The notes: generated by a model not told the origin, from the sequence alone. DNA of 64,000 bases from JAWKWH01 sp963669455 (GCA_963669455.1 OY770026.1:1054001-1118000), one strand, 5' to 3'. Positions 44,601-52,597 are shown, numbered from the stretch's first letter. Made by a program: numbers and translations.

Positions 44601-45950
44601 GTAGCATTAGTCTTAGCGCGTCATCGGCCAGAGATTTGTATCCCACTCATCAAATCCGAACTGAACCGAGAATGGCAAGGCAAGAACGGGCATAGCACCC
44701 ACATTCTGTATCACCTTGGACGACCTGTTTCCGTTGTCCCAAATGACTTGCTGAAACATCTTCTGAATCTATTTATGCGGCAAGAGCCATATGATGCAGA
44801 CCGTTTCGAACGCGCTGCAACAGTCCTGATCAACGCCCCTTCGATGGTGAGAAACTCGTCAGCCTTGCTTGGCAAACTCTTGAAGATGTTCGAGGCATTA
44901 GTACCCGATGAACCTTCCGCAACATCGATATTAGCTTGCATCTTCGCATGTGACTTTGGCGCTGGTAGCAACGCACTACAGAATAAAGTCAAGCGGTATC
45001 GGAGAGAAAAACGAAAGGACTATGTCGAAACCTTAATCGGAGGCCTGTTTGGCCGCAACCACAATGGAATTGCGACGAAAGCTCTATCAGGTGGAAGTCC
45101 ACGTCAACTGTATGACTTGGCCGTTTTTGCCTTTAAGAGTATTCGTCTGAAGGAAGACGTGGTGCATGAAGGTAGTTACACGCCGGGGCGGCGAGACAAT
45201 GCCGAAGACGGGCGCGGAACAATCCTACAGGCCCTGAGAGACAAACGCAGTGTCGAAGCTCATACACTTGCTGTTCGCTTTGCAACTAAATTTCCGAAAC
45301 ACAGTCATTGGATGCGGCAAAATGCAAGAAAGATGTTGGACCGAGACAGTGAGCAGCAAGCATGGTCAGAAATGGAATTCAATCGGTTCCGTACACGGCA
45401 AGCACAGCCGATCAAATATGGATCTGATCTTTTCAAGGCAGTGTTGAATACTATTTCAGACGTCAGAACGGATTGGCTAGAAGCGGATGGTTCCCCGCGT
45501 CCTGTCATCATGAAATATATGGGTAATGACAGATCAAGAGACGAAGAATCGCTTCAATTGCTATCCCTAGAGGCTCTTACGCTCAGATCTAAGCAGCAAT
45601 TTCTTGTCAGCCGTGAACCGATTGTTGCCGATAAGAAAGAGCCGGATTTACTTGCATCCGCACCACCTTATGAGGTTGCCATCGAAATAAAGCAGGCCGA
45701 CCATTTGACCTATGCTCAGCTCTCCGAGGCCTTGCACGTTCAACTCGTCGGTCAATATCTCCGCCCGTCCAATCGAAAGCACGGTGTGCTGTTGCTGATC
45801 AATACGAGAGATCGCAAGTGGAGTGTCCCAAACCAAAAAGCTCTGGTGCGTTTCGATCTGTTACTAGACCAGCTAAATAAGGTAGCTGACAAAATCAATC
45901 GAGGTGGGACAATCGAATTGGTGATCGTGGTCGGCATTGATCTAACGTGA
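41646..45950 (+). CDS. Giant STAND-type NTPase with C-terminal PD-(D/E)XK-like nuclease domain
   Basis: A 1434-residue soluble protein. The N-terminus has a P-loop NTPase of NACHT/STAND type: Walker A ILAEAGGGKTEE (about 52-63), Walker B VATFFVDSVDEAK (112-124) and a sensor arginine region FVYSCRGSDWDW. A winged-helix-like region with FHHRETQEYLAACWVHRLLE closes the NTPase module. The middle 800 residues are helical, HEAT-like, with a charged coiled coil at about 820-860 (EEKARQERQEKRAKEHQQEE). The last 110 residues carry D-x13-ExK (EPDLL, then VAIEIK) and HVQLVGQYL, a restriction-endonuclease-like fold. GTG 41646 is chosen because GAGGG lies 8 bases before it. Avs-type antiphage STAND proteins carry similar parts but with the nuclease at the N-terminus, so this is a reversed layout. 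Function as an antiphage sensor-killer is inferred. Confidence 0.75.
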   Translation: MSGGNIQFVDLERTFTPVSKKEQLDWGSSALGRKYGGWLNWPDLLEKPYTIILAEAGGGKTEELRFQSQQIVDSGAIAFYMTVQSVAERGVERSLPPLEVERFRRWLGSDKVATFFVDSVDEAKLRFTDIEQCLNGIAHELLGALSRCRFVYSCRGSDWDWERDVWMFKQFLSQIPALKKVDKEDPLIGPVLREQEENFDDQKSRPSNYSFEIFRINDLDTSQQLALAQSAGINDEDSFFKEIQKNKLDRFVDRPKDLLDLVFYWNENGALGSRREVIEAVISNKLREIRPGRPDQDKLSEERAREGAEIIAAAMVFGKTTSLLFTDDDLTEQDEENSPLNPKRLLPDWTEAEISSLLRRAVFAPSTFGRSRFHHRETQEYLAACWVHRLLERGWARETIKQLFFVDLYGSTTLIPSRRPTVAWLANIDKSWIKPILDVEPLVLLQHGDPGSLPLADKMALLQLYADKHSRSLIGDDGISNESLWMFADPALTTTIQNVWNLCEQIDFRLDLIRLIAEGEIHGCKDLIVSLLQCPEQSEGVKCWALETAEILGAESERATFAESFLKDVTVVSNASAVSYSRSLFPKHLTVGELFEIIQNASAPERHTVGGFGYELKNLWNKCPLRDRSKFAAKLSELCLQPPYQAGHYRVSRKYRYLCKYVDHIALGLLEDWLDGEQTELLVELLMVMERRERSATDFEDADKERFFKLLDQNWQVRRALLWKDVEECRAEDERREVIDRYWQVTFIGQGLHRLKEADRDWLLEDTKGKSLSDDRQIALSAWIRTFDAKDDGIKDDLISCRSSLDFDPNLTSLIDAVLTPRAPFAEEKARQERQEKRAKEHQQEEKKRKQNVAESWRKFKKYLLNDSTDLMDPNVRYNKLHWLIVWLSKANNSEDIYDSSALSSAFSKEIRDRFDVALSAHWKATKARRPKRNHNGHTTYKWIHKHAAWAVRFEFENSNAELLKANNNDLRNAVRHLLFDEQVEVALVLARHRPEICIPLIKSELNREWQGKNGHSTHILYHLGRPVSVVPNDLLKHLLNLFMRQEPYDADRFERAATVLINAPSMVRNSSALLGKLLKMFEALVPDEPSATSILACIFACDFGAGSNALQNKVKRYRREKRKDYVETLIGGLFGRNHNGIATKALSGGSPRQLYDLAVFAFKSIRLKEDVVHEGSYTPGRRDNAEDGRGTILQALRDKRSVEAHTLAVRFATKFPKHSHWMRQNARKMLDRDSEQQAWSEMEFNRFRTRQAQPIKYGSDLFKAVLNTISDVRTDWLEADGSPRPVIMKYMGNDRSRDEESLQLLSLEALTLRSKQQFLVSREPIVADKKEPDLLASAPPYEVAIEIKQADHLTYAQLSEALHVQLVGQYLRPSNRKHGVLLLINTRDRKWSVPNQKALVRFDLLLDQLNKVADKINRGGTIELVIVVGIDLT

Positions 45951-46114
45951 GAGTGATTTTCATCCACATGCCTAGCTAAAACCCAACCTTGAACACCTAC
46001 ATTCAAACTTACATGTCTGCTTTTCAGCAATGTAATCTACTTACTGAGGTTCGGCGAAGGTCCGCTTTCCCCCAAATTTGCCAGAAGGGTGAGTTCTACG
46101 AACGGTAACGAAGT

Positions 46115-46306
46115 CTAAGTTTTGTAGCTGCTGTCATCGTGGGATGCAGCGGGGACAAATCCGACAGGGAGGTGGCCTGCCTTGTTTAGGTGGTCCAACC
46201 TTGGTGTTAGAGCCAGCAGGTTTTGTTTAGCAGCGTTGATGCTGTCTCTCCCTAATAAGGCGGCATGTGCGTTGCGGGCAAGATGGTTTGTGGAGCCGGT
46301 GGTCTT
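46115..46306 (-). pseudogene. C-terminal fragment of an unknown protein, cut by the mobile element
   Basis: A 63-codon frame without start reads STNHLARNAHAALLGRDSIN, AAKQNLLALTPRLDHLNKAG, HLPVGFVPAASHDDSSYKT-stop. It begins exactly at the left end of the inverted-repeat element at 46307, so its N-terminal part was removed or lies elsewhere. The family is not recognised. The remaining gap 45951-46114 holds nothing I can name. Confidence 0.4.
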
Positions 46307-46826
46307 TAGAGCGTGTCTTGTTTAAATGGGATCAGTTTGATGGAGAGGATTTTTTGCGGCAGTTAGGAAAACACCGGAGTGCGATCAGACGATCGTGCGA
46401 GGATTTTGACGGTGAGGTCTGGTTTATCGGGCTTGCCCGACGAAAGGTCCAGTGGACCTTTCGCCAGCCGAACGCCCGAAGGGCCGACGTGAAAAAGACC
46501 TCCAAGCAGGTGAGGTTGAGGTTTTGAAACAGGACAGCAAACCCAAATCGTTTCAGCCAGGGCATTTTCGCCCGGCCGCAGGCCGTATAGCGAATAATGC
46601 CTCGATTGCTCCAAGCGGATCAAGGCGTTGTTGCGGGCCAAAGAAGCCGCAAAACGCCGCAGGTTCTTTGCGCCCTGGATGTCGTCGCGCGACGCTAACG
46701 GTGCTCACACCGCGTCGCGTCACTCTCCTCGTTGACCCGGCAGGCAAGCGAAGCGCCGCCGAGAGGGGGGCCAGGACACAAATACCCTGCGCTCAAACGA
46801 TTCCATTTAAACAAGACACACTCTAG
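46307..46826. mobile_element. Non-autonomous element with terminal inverted repeats, copy 2
   Basis: Left end 46307-46329 (TAGAGCGTGTCTTGTTTAAA...) and right end 46803-46826 (ending AGACACACTCTAG) are inverted repeats with one or two mismatches. The first 220 bases nearly match copy 1 (21194-21573), as does the part near the right end (GGATGTCGTCGCGCGACGC). About 140 extra bases in the middle contain a diverged REP-like unit (46555-46655). There is no transposase inside. Confidence 0.75.
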
Positions 46827-47284
46827 CCCAGAGACGAGTGTGGTCTTTCGGTGTTGTCGTAACGCCTCCAGCTTTCGATCAGGATTTGCGCCTCCTTCAA
46901 AGTGTAGAAGGTTTCCCGCGCGAGAAGCTCGTCACGAAGCTTGGAGTTGAAGCTTTCGCAGTAGCCATTTTCCCATGGACTGCCTGGTTCGATGTACAGG
47001 GTTTTGACTTGGAGTTGCTGCAACCATTGCCTCAGAGCAATGGCAATGAACTCAGATCCGTTGTCGGAACGTATGTGTTCTGGTGGGCCATGTGTCACAA
47101 ACAGCTTGTTCTGTCACACCAATCGATCGAACAGCCTGTCCGGTCGTGTCCCCTTGGCTCTAACGCACGTCAACAGCTCGCAACCTCGCAATAATCTCTT
47201 CAGGTTTGGCTCTCTTGCCCATAGTTTAACTCCATAAATGAAGCTAACTCTAACGCAAAAATTGGACCACTTTTACGACGGCAG
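46823..47284 (-). mobile_element. IS3-family insertion sequence remnant (internally deleted, 3' truncated)
   Basis: Near the right end a start (about 47222) reads GKRAKPEEIIARLRAVDVR, the N-terminus of an IS3-type OrfA, followed by a stop after the deletion point. From 47098 to 46823 the frame gives the integrase core of OrfB (IRSDNGSEFIAIALRQWLQQ, SPWENGYCESFNSKLRDELL) with two of the DDE residues, ending at HSSLG where the family continues. The truncation coincides with the end of the inverted-repeat element. The element is dead. Confidence 0.85.
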
Positions 47285-47605
47285 ACCACACCCTATAACG
47301 AATGCCTAGAACCGGCCCTGCAATTCATCACAAACCCTTGGAAACTATGGGTTTCTGGTGACATCACCTTGCGCCGTTTAGTGCTAAAATTAGCCTTCGC
47401 AGACCGCCTTGAGTATGGCCGAAAAACAGGGCCTAGAACCGCTAATTTCTCTATGCCTTTCAGGGTTTTAGGGGCGTTGTCGGGGCAAAATAGTGGAATG
47501 GTGGGCACCGATGATATTTCATCGAACCAACTATTTGAAACTTTAGCAGATTGGGAAGAGCAATTAAAACACATTGATTTCGACTTTGAGGAACCATGCC
47601 CATGA
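47285..47605 (+). pseudogene. C-terminal fragment of a large serine recombinase
   Basis: The frame reads TTPYNECLEPALQFITNPWK, LWVSGDITLRRLVLKLAFAD, RLEYGRKTGPRTANFSMPF, which is the characteristic tail of resolvase/invertase-type recombinases found beside mobilisation genes in Alphaproteobacteria. The catalytic N-terminus is missing, cut by the IS3 remnant at 47284. It overlaps the mobC-like start by 10 bases, so it once was the first gene of that operon. Confidence 0.65.
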
Positions 47606-48051
47606 TTCCTCAAACCTATATCTCGCTCCCTGAATTTCAATCTCAGTTCAAAGCAGCTTCCAAGCCAAAGCCAAAAAAACGGTTGGCCCCGCTGTCTGTT
47701 CGACTGTCCGTTGAGCAGCGGGCGCAATTAGAACGCGATGCGGTTGGCATGTCGCTCAATGCATATGTGCTGAGCCGTTTGTTTGATGGTTCCAAACCAA
47801 AGAAGCGCAAGCGCCCTCCGACCAAACGCGATAAAGCCATTGGCCGCGCGCTGCGGCGTTTGGCCCATTCGGGTATGGCCGCCTATCTGATGTCGCAAAT
47901 CGTGGCGCAAGAAGAAGGTCGTTTGGGGCTTTGCAAAGATGAGGAAGCTGCCCTGAGAGAGGCTTACGCCGAATGCTATCGCATTCGCTGCGATCTGATG
48001 GAAGCGCTGGGCGTTCAATCTGACGACGACAATGATAGCGCTGGCGTATGA
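47596..48051 (+). CDS. MobC-like plasmid mobilisation protein (ribbon-helix-helix)
   Basis: A 151-residue basic protein with a ribbon-helix-helix-like region (APLSVRLSVEQRAQLERDAV, GMSLNAYVLSRLFDGSKPKK) and a helical C-terminal half (RDKAIGRALRRLAHSGMAAY). Such proteins bind the transfer origin and help the relaxase. GAGG lies just before ATG 47596; ATG 47602 is possible. It overlaps the relaxase start by 4 bases. A broken relative lies at 34322. Confidence 0.75.
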   Translation: MPMIPQTYISLPEFQSQFKAASKPKPKKRLAPLSVRLSVEQRAQLERDAVGMSLNAYVLSRLFDGSKPKKRKRPPTKRDKAIGRALRRLAHSGMAAYLMSQIVAQEEGRLGLCKDEEAALREAYAECYRIRCDLMEALGVQSDDDNDSAGV

Positions 48052-50522
48052 TCCTTCTAGGCAATCAACGGGGAAATGCAAAAGACATGGCTCGGCATCT
48101 GCTTAAGGTAGAAAACGAGAAAGTTACCATCCATGAAATCTCGGGTTTTGTCGGAAATGACCTGCAATCGGCGTTTCAAGAAAGCTATGCGCTGAGCCGC
48201 GCCACACATTGCAGCCAGCATCTTTATTCCCTTTCGCTGAACCCGCCAAAGGACGCGGAAGTCAGCACTGCTGACTTTGAAGCTGCGATTGACCGTGCTG
48301 AAGAACACCTCGGATTGACGGGTCAGCCCCGCGCCATCGTCTTCCATGAAAAACGAGGCCGCGATGGCGCTTTGCGTCGTCATGCCCATTGCGTGTGGTG
48401 CCGCATTGATACCGAAAATATGAAAGCCATTCATCTGTCATTCCCGAAGCGTAAGCTGAATGAATTGGGCCGCGAGCTTTATCTTGAACACGGATGGGAT
48501 ATGCCGCGCGGTTTTCAAAATACTCTGGAGCGCTCAAAACTCAATTATTCCCATGCAGAGCATCAGCAAGCCCGACGGCGCGGTAAATATGCTGATGAGA
48601 TTAAGCGTGTGTTTCAAAATGCGTGGGCGTACTCGGATACAAAAGCCACGTTTGCCATTGCCTTGAAAGAGCACGGCTATGTATTGGCCCGTGGTGATAA
48701 ACGCTCCTTTGTCGCCGTTGATCGCTTTGGCGAGGTTTTTTCCATTCCGCGAACCCTGGGCCTCAAAACCCATGAGGTGCGAAAGCGCCTTGGTGAGTTA
48801 GACGGCTATCCGAGCGTTCTCAAAGCAATCGAGATCGCCAATGCTTTGGATGTTGTTCCAGAACAATCGCGCTCGCCAGCTCCTGCACAAGAAAACGAGG
48901 TTGCCAAACGGCTCAAGCGCGATCCTGAACATCTGTTTTCCATACTGAGCGAAAACGAAAGTGTGTTTACCAAGCAGAAAATCGCCAAAACGCTCAGTAG
49001 TTATCTGGGTGATGCGCAAGGCTACCACACGGCCTATCAGGCCATCATGGCTTCAAAGAAGCTTGTGCAGCTAACTCCTGAGAATGAAAGCTCAAGCCTG
49101 AAAGCACGCTTCGCGGCTAAAGACATGGTGGAATGCGAGCGTGAATTGCTAACTGGTGCTCAGCAAATGGCAAGCACTGCCATTGCCTGCCCACCGTCGC
49201 GCAAGATTGAAACCGCAATCAGAAACACCGCCAAACATCTTCGCTCTGAATCCGGCGCAGAGCTTAGCGCAGAACAAAGGAAGGCCGTTCGTCATTTTGC
49301 AAGCGATAAGCAGCTCTCCTGCGTGATCGGCGTTGCTGGCGCTGGTAAGAGCACCATTCTGGCCGCTGCACGGGAAGCTTGGGAGGCTAATGGTCAGCGC
49401 GTCTTTGGCGCTGCACTGGCTGGTAAAGCGGCTAAAGGTCTTGAACAATCCTCTGGCATCAAATCCCGAACACTAGCTTCCATGGAGCTGGCTTGGCAGA
49501 ACGACTTGCACCAACTCAGACAAGGCGATGTACTGGTCATTGACGAAGCTGGCATGATCGGCTCAAGGCAATTGGGCCGTTTTATATCTGAGGCGAAAGC
49601 CAAGGGGGCAAAGCTGGTGTTGGTCGGCGATGCCGAACAGCTCCAGCCGATTGAAGCTGGTGCGCCTTTCAAAGCGATCACCGAGCGCATTCAGCCTGCT
49701 ACTTTGCATGAGGTGCATAGACAAAATGCCGATTGGCAAAAACAAGCATCAAAGTACTTTGCCCTTGGGAATACCAAAGACGCACTAAGCGCTTATATTC
49801 AGCGCGGCGGATTGGAAAAATCAGAAACCAATGAAGAAGCCATTGCGGCGCTTGCCAGCGATTATCTGAACGATATGTGGGGCAAGGACGCCGACAGCTC
49901 GCTCCTTGCTCTAGCGCATCGCAAGGCTGATGTGAAGGCTATCAATCAAACCATCAGGCAGGTCCGCAAAGAAGCGGGAGAACTGGAACGTTGCGTTTCC
50001 TATCAAACCACCCATGGCAAGCGCGAGTTTGCCGCTGGTGATCGGTTGGTTTTTACCCGCAATGATCGAGGGTCGGGCGTCAAAAACGGTATGTTTGGAA
50101 GCGTTCTTGCTGCTGATAAAAATACGCTTACGGTTCAACTAGACGACAAACAATGCGGGGAAATCCAAACCTGCAAAGTCGATATTCGCGAATATGCGGA
50201 TATCGAGCATGGCTACGCTACGACCATCCATAAATCTCAGGGAGCAACGGTGGATCGTTCCTTTGTGTTGGCGTCAAACTCAATGGATCGACACCTGACC
50301 TATGTTGCCATGACGCGGCATAAGAAAGGCGTTTCGCTTTATGCCAGCGATGAGGAATTTGCAGATACTGCAAAGATGGTCGCGTCCCTCAGCCGCCAGC
50401 GACAAAAGCAATCCACGCTTGATTTTGTTGATGGACCTTCTATCGACTTGGAGCGAAAAGCCTTCATGGAAAAGCGGCGGTCGCAATCCCCCGGCTGGCA
50501 TCAATCGCTTTCGCTTCATTGA
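48048..50522 (+). CDS. Conjugative relaxase with fused helicase (TraA-like)
   Basis: An 824-residue protein. The N-terminal third is a relaxase/mobilisation nuclease (VFHEKRGRDGALRRHAHCVW; histidines H100, H112, H114 as the metal triad). The middle and C-terminal parts are a superfamily 1 helicase: Walker A GVAGAGKST (428-436), Walker B VLVIDEAGMIGS, GDAEQLQPIEAG, and motif VI region YATTIHKSQGATVD...TYVAMTRH. It would nick the transfer origin and unwind DNA for transfer. No type IV secretion genes are in the window, so the element is probably mobilisable and not self-transmissible. Confidence 0.88.
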   Translation: MILLGNQRGNAKDMARHLLKVENEKVTIHEISGFVGNDLQSAFQESYALSRATHCSQHLYSLSLNPPKDAEVSTADFEAAIDRAEEHLGLTGQPRAIVFHEKRGRDGALRRHAHCVWCRIDTENMKAIHLSFPKRKLNELGRELYLEHGWDMPRGFQNTLERSKLNYSHAEHQQARRRGKYADEIKRVFQNAWAYSDTKATFAIALKEHGYVLARGDKRSFVAVDRFGEVFSIPRTLGLKTHEVRKRLGELDGYPSVLKAIEIANALDVVPEQSRSPAPAQENEVAKRLKRDPEHLFSILSENESVFTKQKIAKTLSSYLGDAQGYHTAYQAIMASKKLVQLTPENESSSLKARFAAKDMVECERELLTGAQQMASTAIACPPSRKIETAIRNTAKHLRSESGAELSAEQRKAVRHFASDKQLSCVIGVAGAGKSTILAAAREAWEANGQRVFGAALAGKAAKGLEQSSGIKSRTLASMELAWQNDLHQLRQGDVLVIDEAGMIGSRQLGRFISEAKAKGAKLVLVGDAEQLQPIEAGAPFKAITERIQPATLHEVHRQNADWQKQASKYFALGNTKDALSAYIQRGGLEKSETNEEAIAALASDYLNDMWGKDADSSLLALAHRKADVKAINQTIRQVRKEAGELERCVSYQTTHGKREFAAGDRLVFTRNDRGSGVKNGMFGSVLAADKNTLTVQLDDKQCGEIQTCKVDIREYADIEHGYATTIHKSQGATVDRSFVLASNSMDRHLTYVAMTRHKKGVSLYASDEEFADTAKMVASLSRQRQKQSTLDFVDGPSIDLERKAFMEKRRSQSPGWHQSLSLH

Positions 50523-50600
50523 TCGCGATGCAATCGAAAAGATATCTATCGATATCCAAATTGCCGCTTAAAGGGCATCAATCGATGATCTTTTTCGGTG

Positions 50601-50906
50601 CTAGTTTGCGCGGGCTGGTTCAAAATCAACCTTGATGGAATATCCAAGCGCGCGAGCATATTGCTCCAGCGTTGAAAGACGTGGGGAAACATCCGAGCCT
50701 ATGCTTTCAAGGCGCGAGATATTGCTTTTCTTGGTGCCAAGACGCTCTGCCATTTGTTCTTGGGTCAGACCTGCTTTTTTGCGCATGGCAATCATTTTGC
50801 GTTTCATCTCAAAGACAGGGCCAAGCGCCTCATATTCTTCCTTAACTTCGGGTCTTTGAAGGGCTTTTTGACGAAGCTCTTCAAAGCTTGGACGTTTAGT
50901 CTTCAT
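50601..50906 (-). CDS. XRE-type antitoxin (HigA-like)
   Basis: A 101-residue helix-turn-helix protein (MIAMRKKAGLTQEQMAERLG, TKKSNISRLESIGSDVSPRL). It overlaps the upstream toxin gene by 11 bases in toxin-first order, typical of HigBA-type modules. It should neutralise the toxin and repress the operon. Confidence 0.85.
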   Translation of the reverse strand: MKTKRPSFEELRQKALQRPEVKEEYEALGPVFEMKRKMIAMRKKAGLTQEQMAERLGTKKSNISRLESIGSDVSPRLSTLEQYARALGYSIKVDFEPARAN

Positions 50907-51225
50907 CTTGTATCTCCTTCATTCGTTTTTGTGCCGTTTCCATGTGTCGTTTGGGTATCTTGTTGTCCTTCTTGATCACTGTGATCAGTATGACAATTTC
51001 TTTCCCCTTCAACGTGCAAAAGACAGAGCGGGAAATTCCCTCTTTGCCTTTGGCGCGTATTTCAAACAGTCCTTTACCGAGCGGCGCTGTCTGCGGCCTG
51101 CCTAAGTCAGGACCAAATTCCTTCATGAGTTCAGCGATGCGCAGAAAACTCGCCAGAATGCCGCTGGGAAGGTTTAGTGTCTCTTTCTCGACCTTCTCGC
51201 TATAAAATGTGATCTTCCACGTCAT
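50896..51225 (-). CDS. RelE/HigB-family toxin
   Basis: A 109-residue basic protein of the phage-derived Gp49/HigB-like group (FGPDLGRPQTAPLGKGLFEI, RAKGKEGISRSVFCTLKGKE, IVILITVIKKDNKIPKRHME). The family cleaves mRNA at the ribosome. It is followed by its XRE antitoxin. An AT-rich promoter region with TATCATATATGATA symmetry (51237-51250) lies just upstream and could be the operator. Confidence 0.85.
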   Translation of the reverse strand: MTWKITFYSEKVEKETLNLPSGILASFLRIAELMKEFGPDLGRPQTAPLGKGLFEIRAKGKEGISRSVFCTLKGKEIVILITVIKKDNKIPKRHMETAQKRMKEIQDED

Positions 51226-51236
51226 TATTCATGGTT

Positions 51237-51250
51237 ATCATATATGATAA
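51237..51250. promoter_or_regulatory. Candidate operator of the toxin-antitoxin pair
   Basis: TATCATATATGATA is a perfect 14-bp palindrome about 12 bases upstream of the toxin start, in an AT-rich promoter-like gap. HigA-type antitoxins bind such palindromes. Confidence 0.55.
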
Positions 51251-51284
51251 CTCAAATGCAAGAAAAATGCAAATCTGTGGAGGT

Positions 51285-51713
51285 TTAGAACAATTCCCCT
51301 TGCTGGTTTGGCAATTCATCAATGCAGAGCAAATGAGCAAAATCGTTGTAAATATGGTTGTGTTTGAGGGCGACCGAAACATGCACATCATCAGCGCGTT
51401 TCGGGTTTTCGGGGATGCCGTACACTTTCCTGCGCTGGTTTAGTTCGAAAACCACGCGGCGATAGATCGAAATGCCTCGTTTCAAAGCCTCAACATATTG
51501 ATTGCGTAAACGTCTCAAGGTTGCTGATCGCTGCGGCTCAGGCTTTCGCGCTGCTGCTAAGATTTCCTCTTCATTGTAGCCACGATATTCGCTCGCGTTC
51601 GCTTCACTCAAGATTTGCTTCAAGGATGGGACGGGATTGCCAAGCAGGTAGTACCAACAATGCCCTGTGCCATAGCCGCCAATAATGTCTTTCTGGTCTG
51701 TTTTCTGGGGCAT
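51285..51713 (-). CDS. Unknown protein encoded directly after ardA
   Basis: A 142-residue protein (PQKTDQKDIIGGYGTGHCWY, YLLGNPVPSLKQILSEANAS; C-terminal HVSVALKHNHIYNDFAHLLC). ATG 51713 lies one base after the ardA stop, so the two are co-translated. I do not recognise a family. The basic central helix (RSATLRRLRNQYVEALKRGI) may bind nucleic acid or a protein partner. Its position suggests a role in element establishment together with ArdA. Confidence 0.6.
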   Translation of the reverse strand: MPQKTDQKDIIGGYGTGHCWYYLLGNPVPSLKQILSEANASEYRGYNEEEILAAARKPEPQRSATLRRLRNQYVEALKRGISIYRRVVFELNQRRKVYGIPENPKRADDVHVSVALKHNHIYNDFAHLLCIDELPNQQGELF

Positions 51714-51714
51714 C

Positions 51715-52239
51715 TTAATGGCTCCAGAAAACGTGCACGGCCTCAAAGCCAGTTTCGATTGTCACAACATCGTTGATCGCCAGATCACGCGCCATGGCTT
51801 CGTAATCTATATAGAACCGCAACGATTCTGGAATTTGCGTGGTTTCTTCGGTCAGTTCTTCGGCAAAGTCTGACAGTGAACGATAGCAGCCGTGATAGTG
51901 ATCACTGATCGCTTCGTTGGCTGTTTCCAGATCGCCGTAGTGAGCAACCAGCTTACCGCCCAATTCTCCATTCTCGGCGATAAACGCTGCCAGCTTGGAG
52001 ACATTTGCGATATCCGCATATTCTTCAATCCAAACGCCTTCAAAGCCCTCAAAATCATGAACGGCGTATTCTTCCGCGCATTCGATGGGTGAGACTTTCA
52101 GCATGTCGTGGATGGCCCAGCGTATAGTGTTCTCGTCCTGATCGGCATTAATCCACGCGCCATGCAAGATGCCGTTATTGTAGGCCGCCAAACAAGCCAC
52201 ATAAATTCTGATTTCTCCTTCTTGATCTTTGATTGTCAT
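51715..52239 (-). CDS. ardA: Antirestriction protein ArdA
   Basis: A 174-residue very acidic protein. IRIYVACLAAYNNGILHGAW, EEYAVHDFEGFEGVWIEEYA and the C-terminal acidic helices match ArdA, a DNA mimic that blocks type I restriction enzymes when a conjugative element enters a new host. ATG 52239 is preceded by GGAAGGGAA. Carriage beside a relaxase and toxin-antitoxin fits a mobilisable element. The longer upstream open frame is not used. Confidence 0.9.
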   Translation of the reverse strand: MTIKDQEGEIRIYVACLAAYNNGILHGAWINADQDENTIRWAIHDMLKVSPIECAEEYAVHDFEGFEGVWIEEYADIANVSKLAAFIAENGELGGKLVAHYGDLETANEAISDHYHGCYRSLSDFAEELTEETTQIPESLRFYIDYEAMARDLAINDVVTIETGFEAVHVFWSH

Positions 52240-52597
52240 TTCAATTCCCTTCCTTTGGGTATGGGTTGCACATGCAACCGTTGCCCTTCGGCGAGAATGG
52301 AGATGGGAGGGGACAAGAAAAATCGATGCGGGGTGGTGCGGGCGCACGAGCGGCAGCGCGGAGCCACGGCCAGTGTCTATTTTTCTTGTGGGGAGAAAGA
52401 GGCAAAGCCGCTTGGCTTCCCCTTGATTAACAACGCGCAAGGGATGGAAGCCGAATGGCCGAGACTAAAGGCTCGGTTCACGACAGCCCGGTCCGGCGCA
52501 AGCGGATGCGCAGAGTTTGCCTTTATACTTTCAAAGTACAAGATTTACACAAATCACTGGAATATTTTGTTATTTTTTGTTTAGCTCAATATTCGAG
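52240..52597. other. Non-coding gap between ardA and the reverse transcriptase
   Basis: The first 200 bases are GC-rich with short inverted repeats and no credible gene. The last 60 are AT-rich and contain a promoter-like TTTACA (52544-52549) and TGTTAT (52568-52573) 18 bases apart, which would start a transcript just before the structured RNA at 52598. Confidence 0.5.

Noticed and set aside
47293..47727. 144-codon minus-strand frame with cysteines
   Set aside because: Antisense to the serine recombinase tail and mobC start, which show real family similarity.
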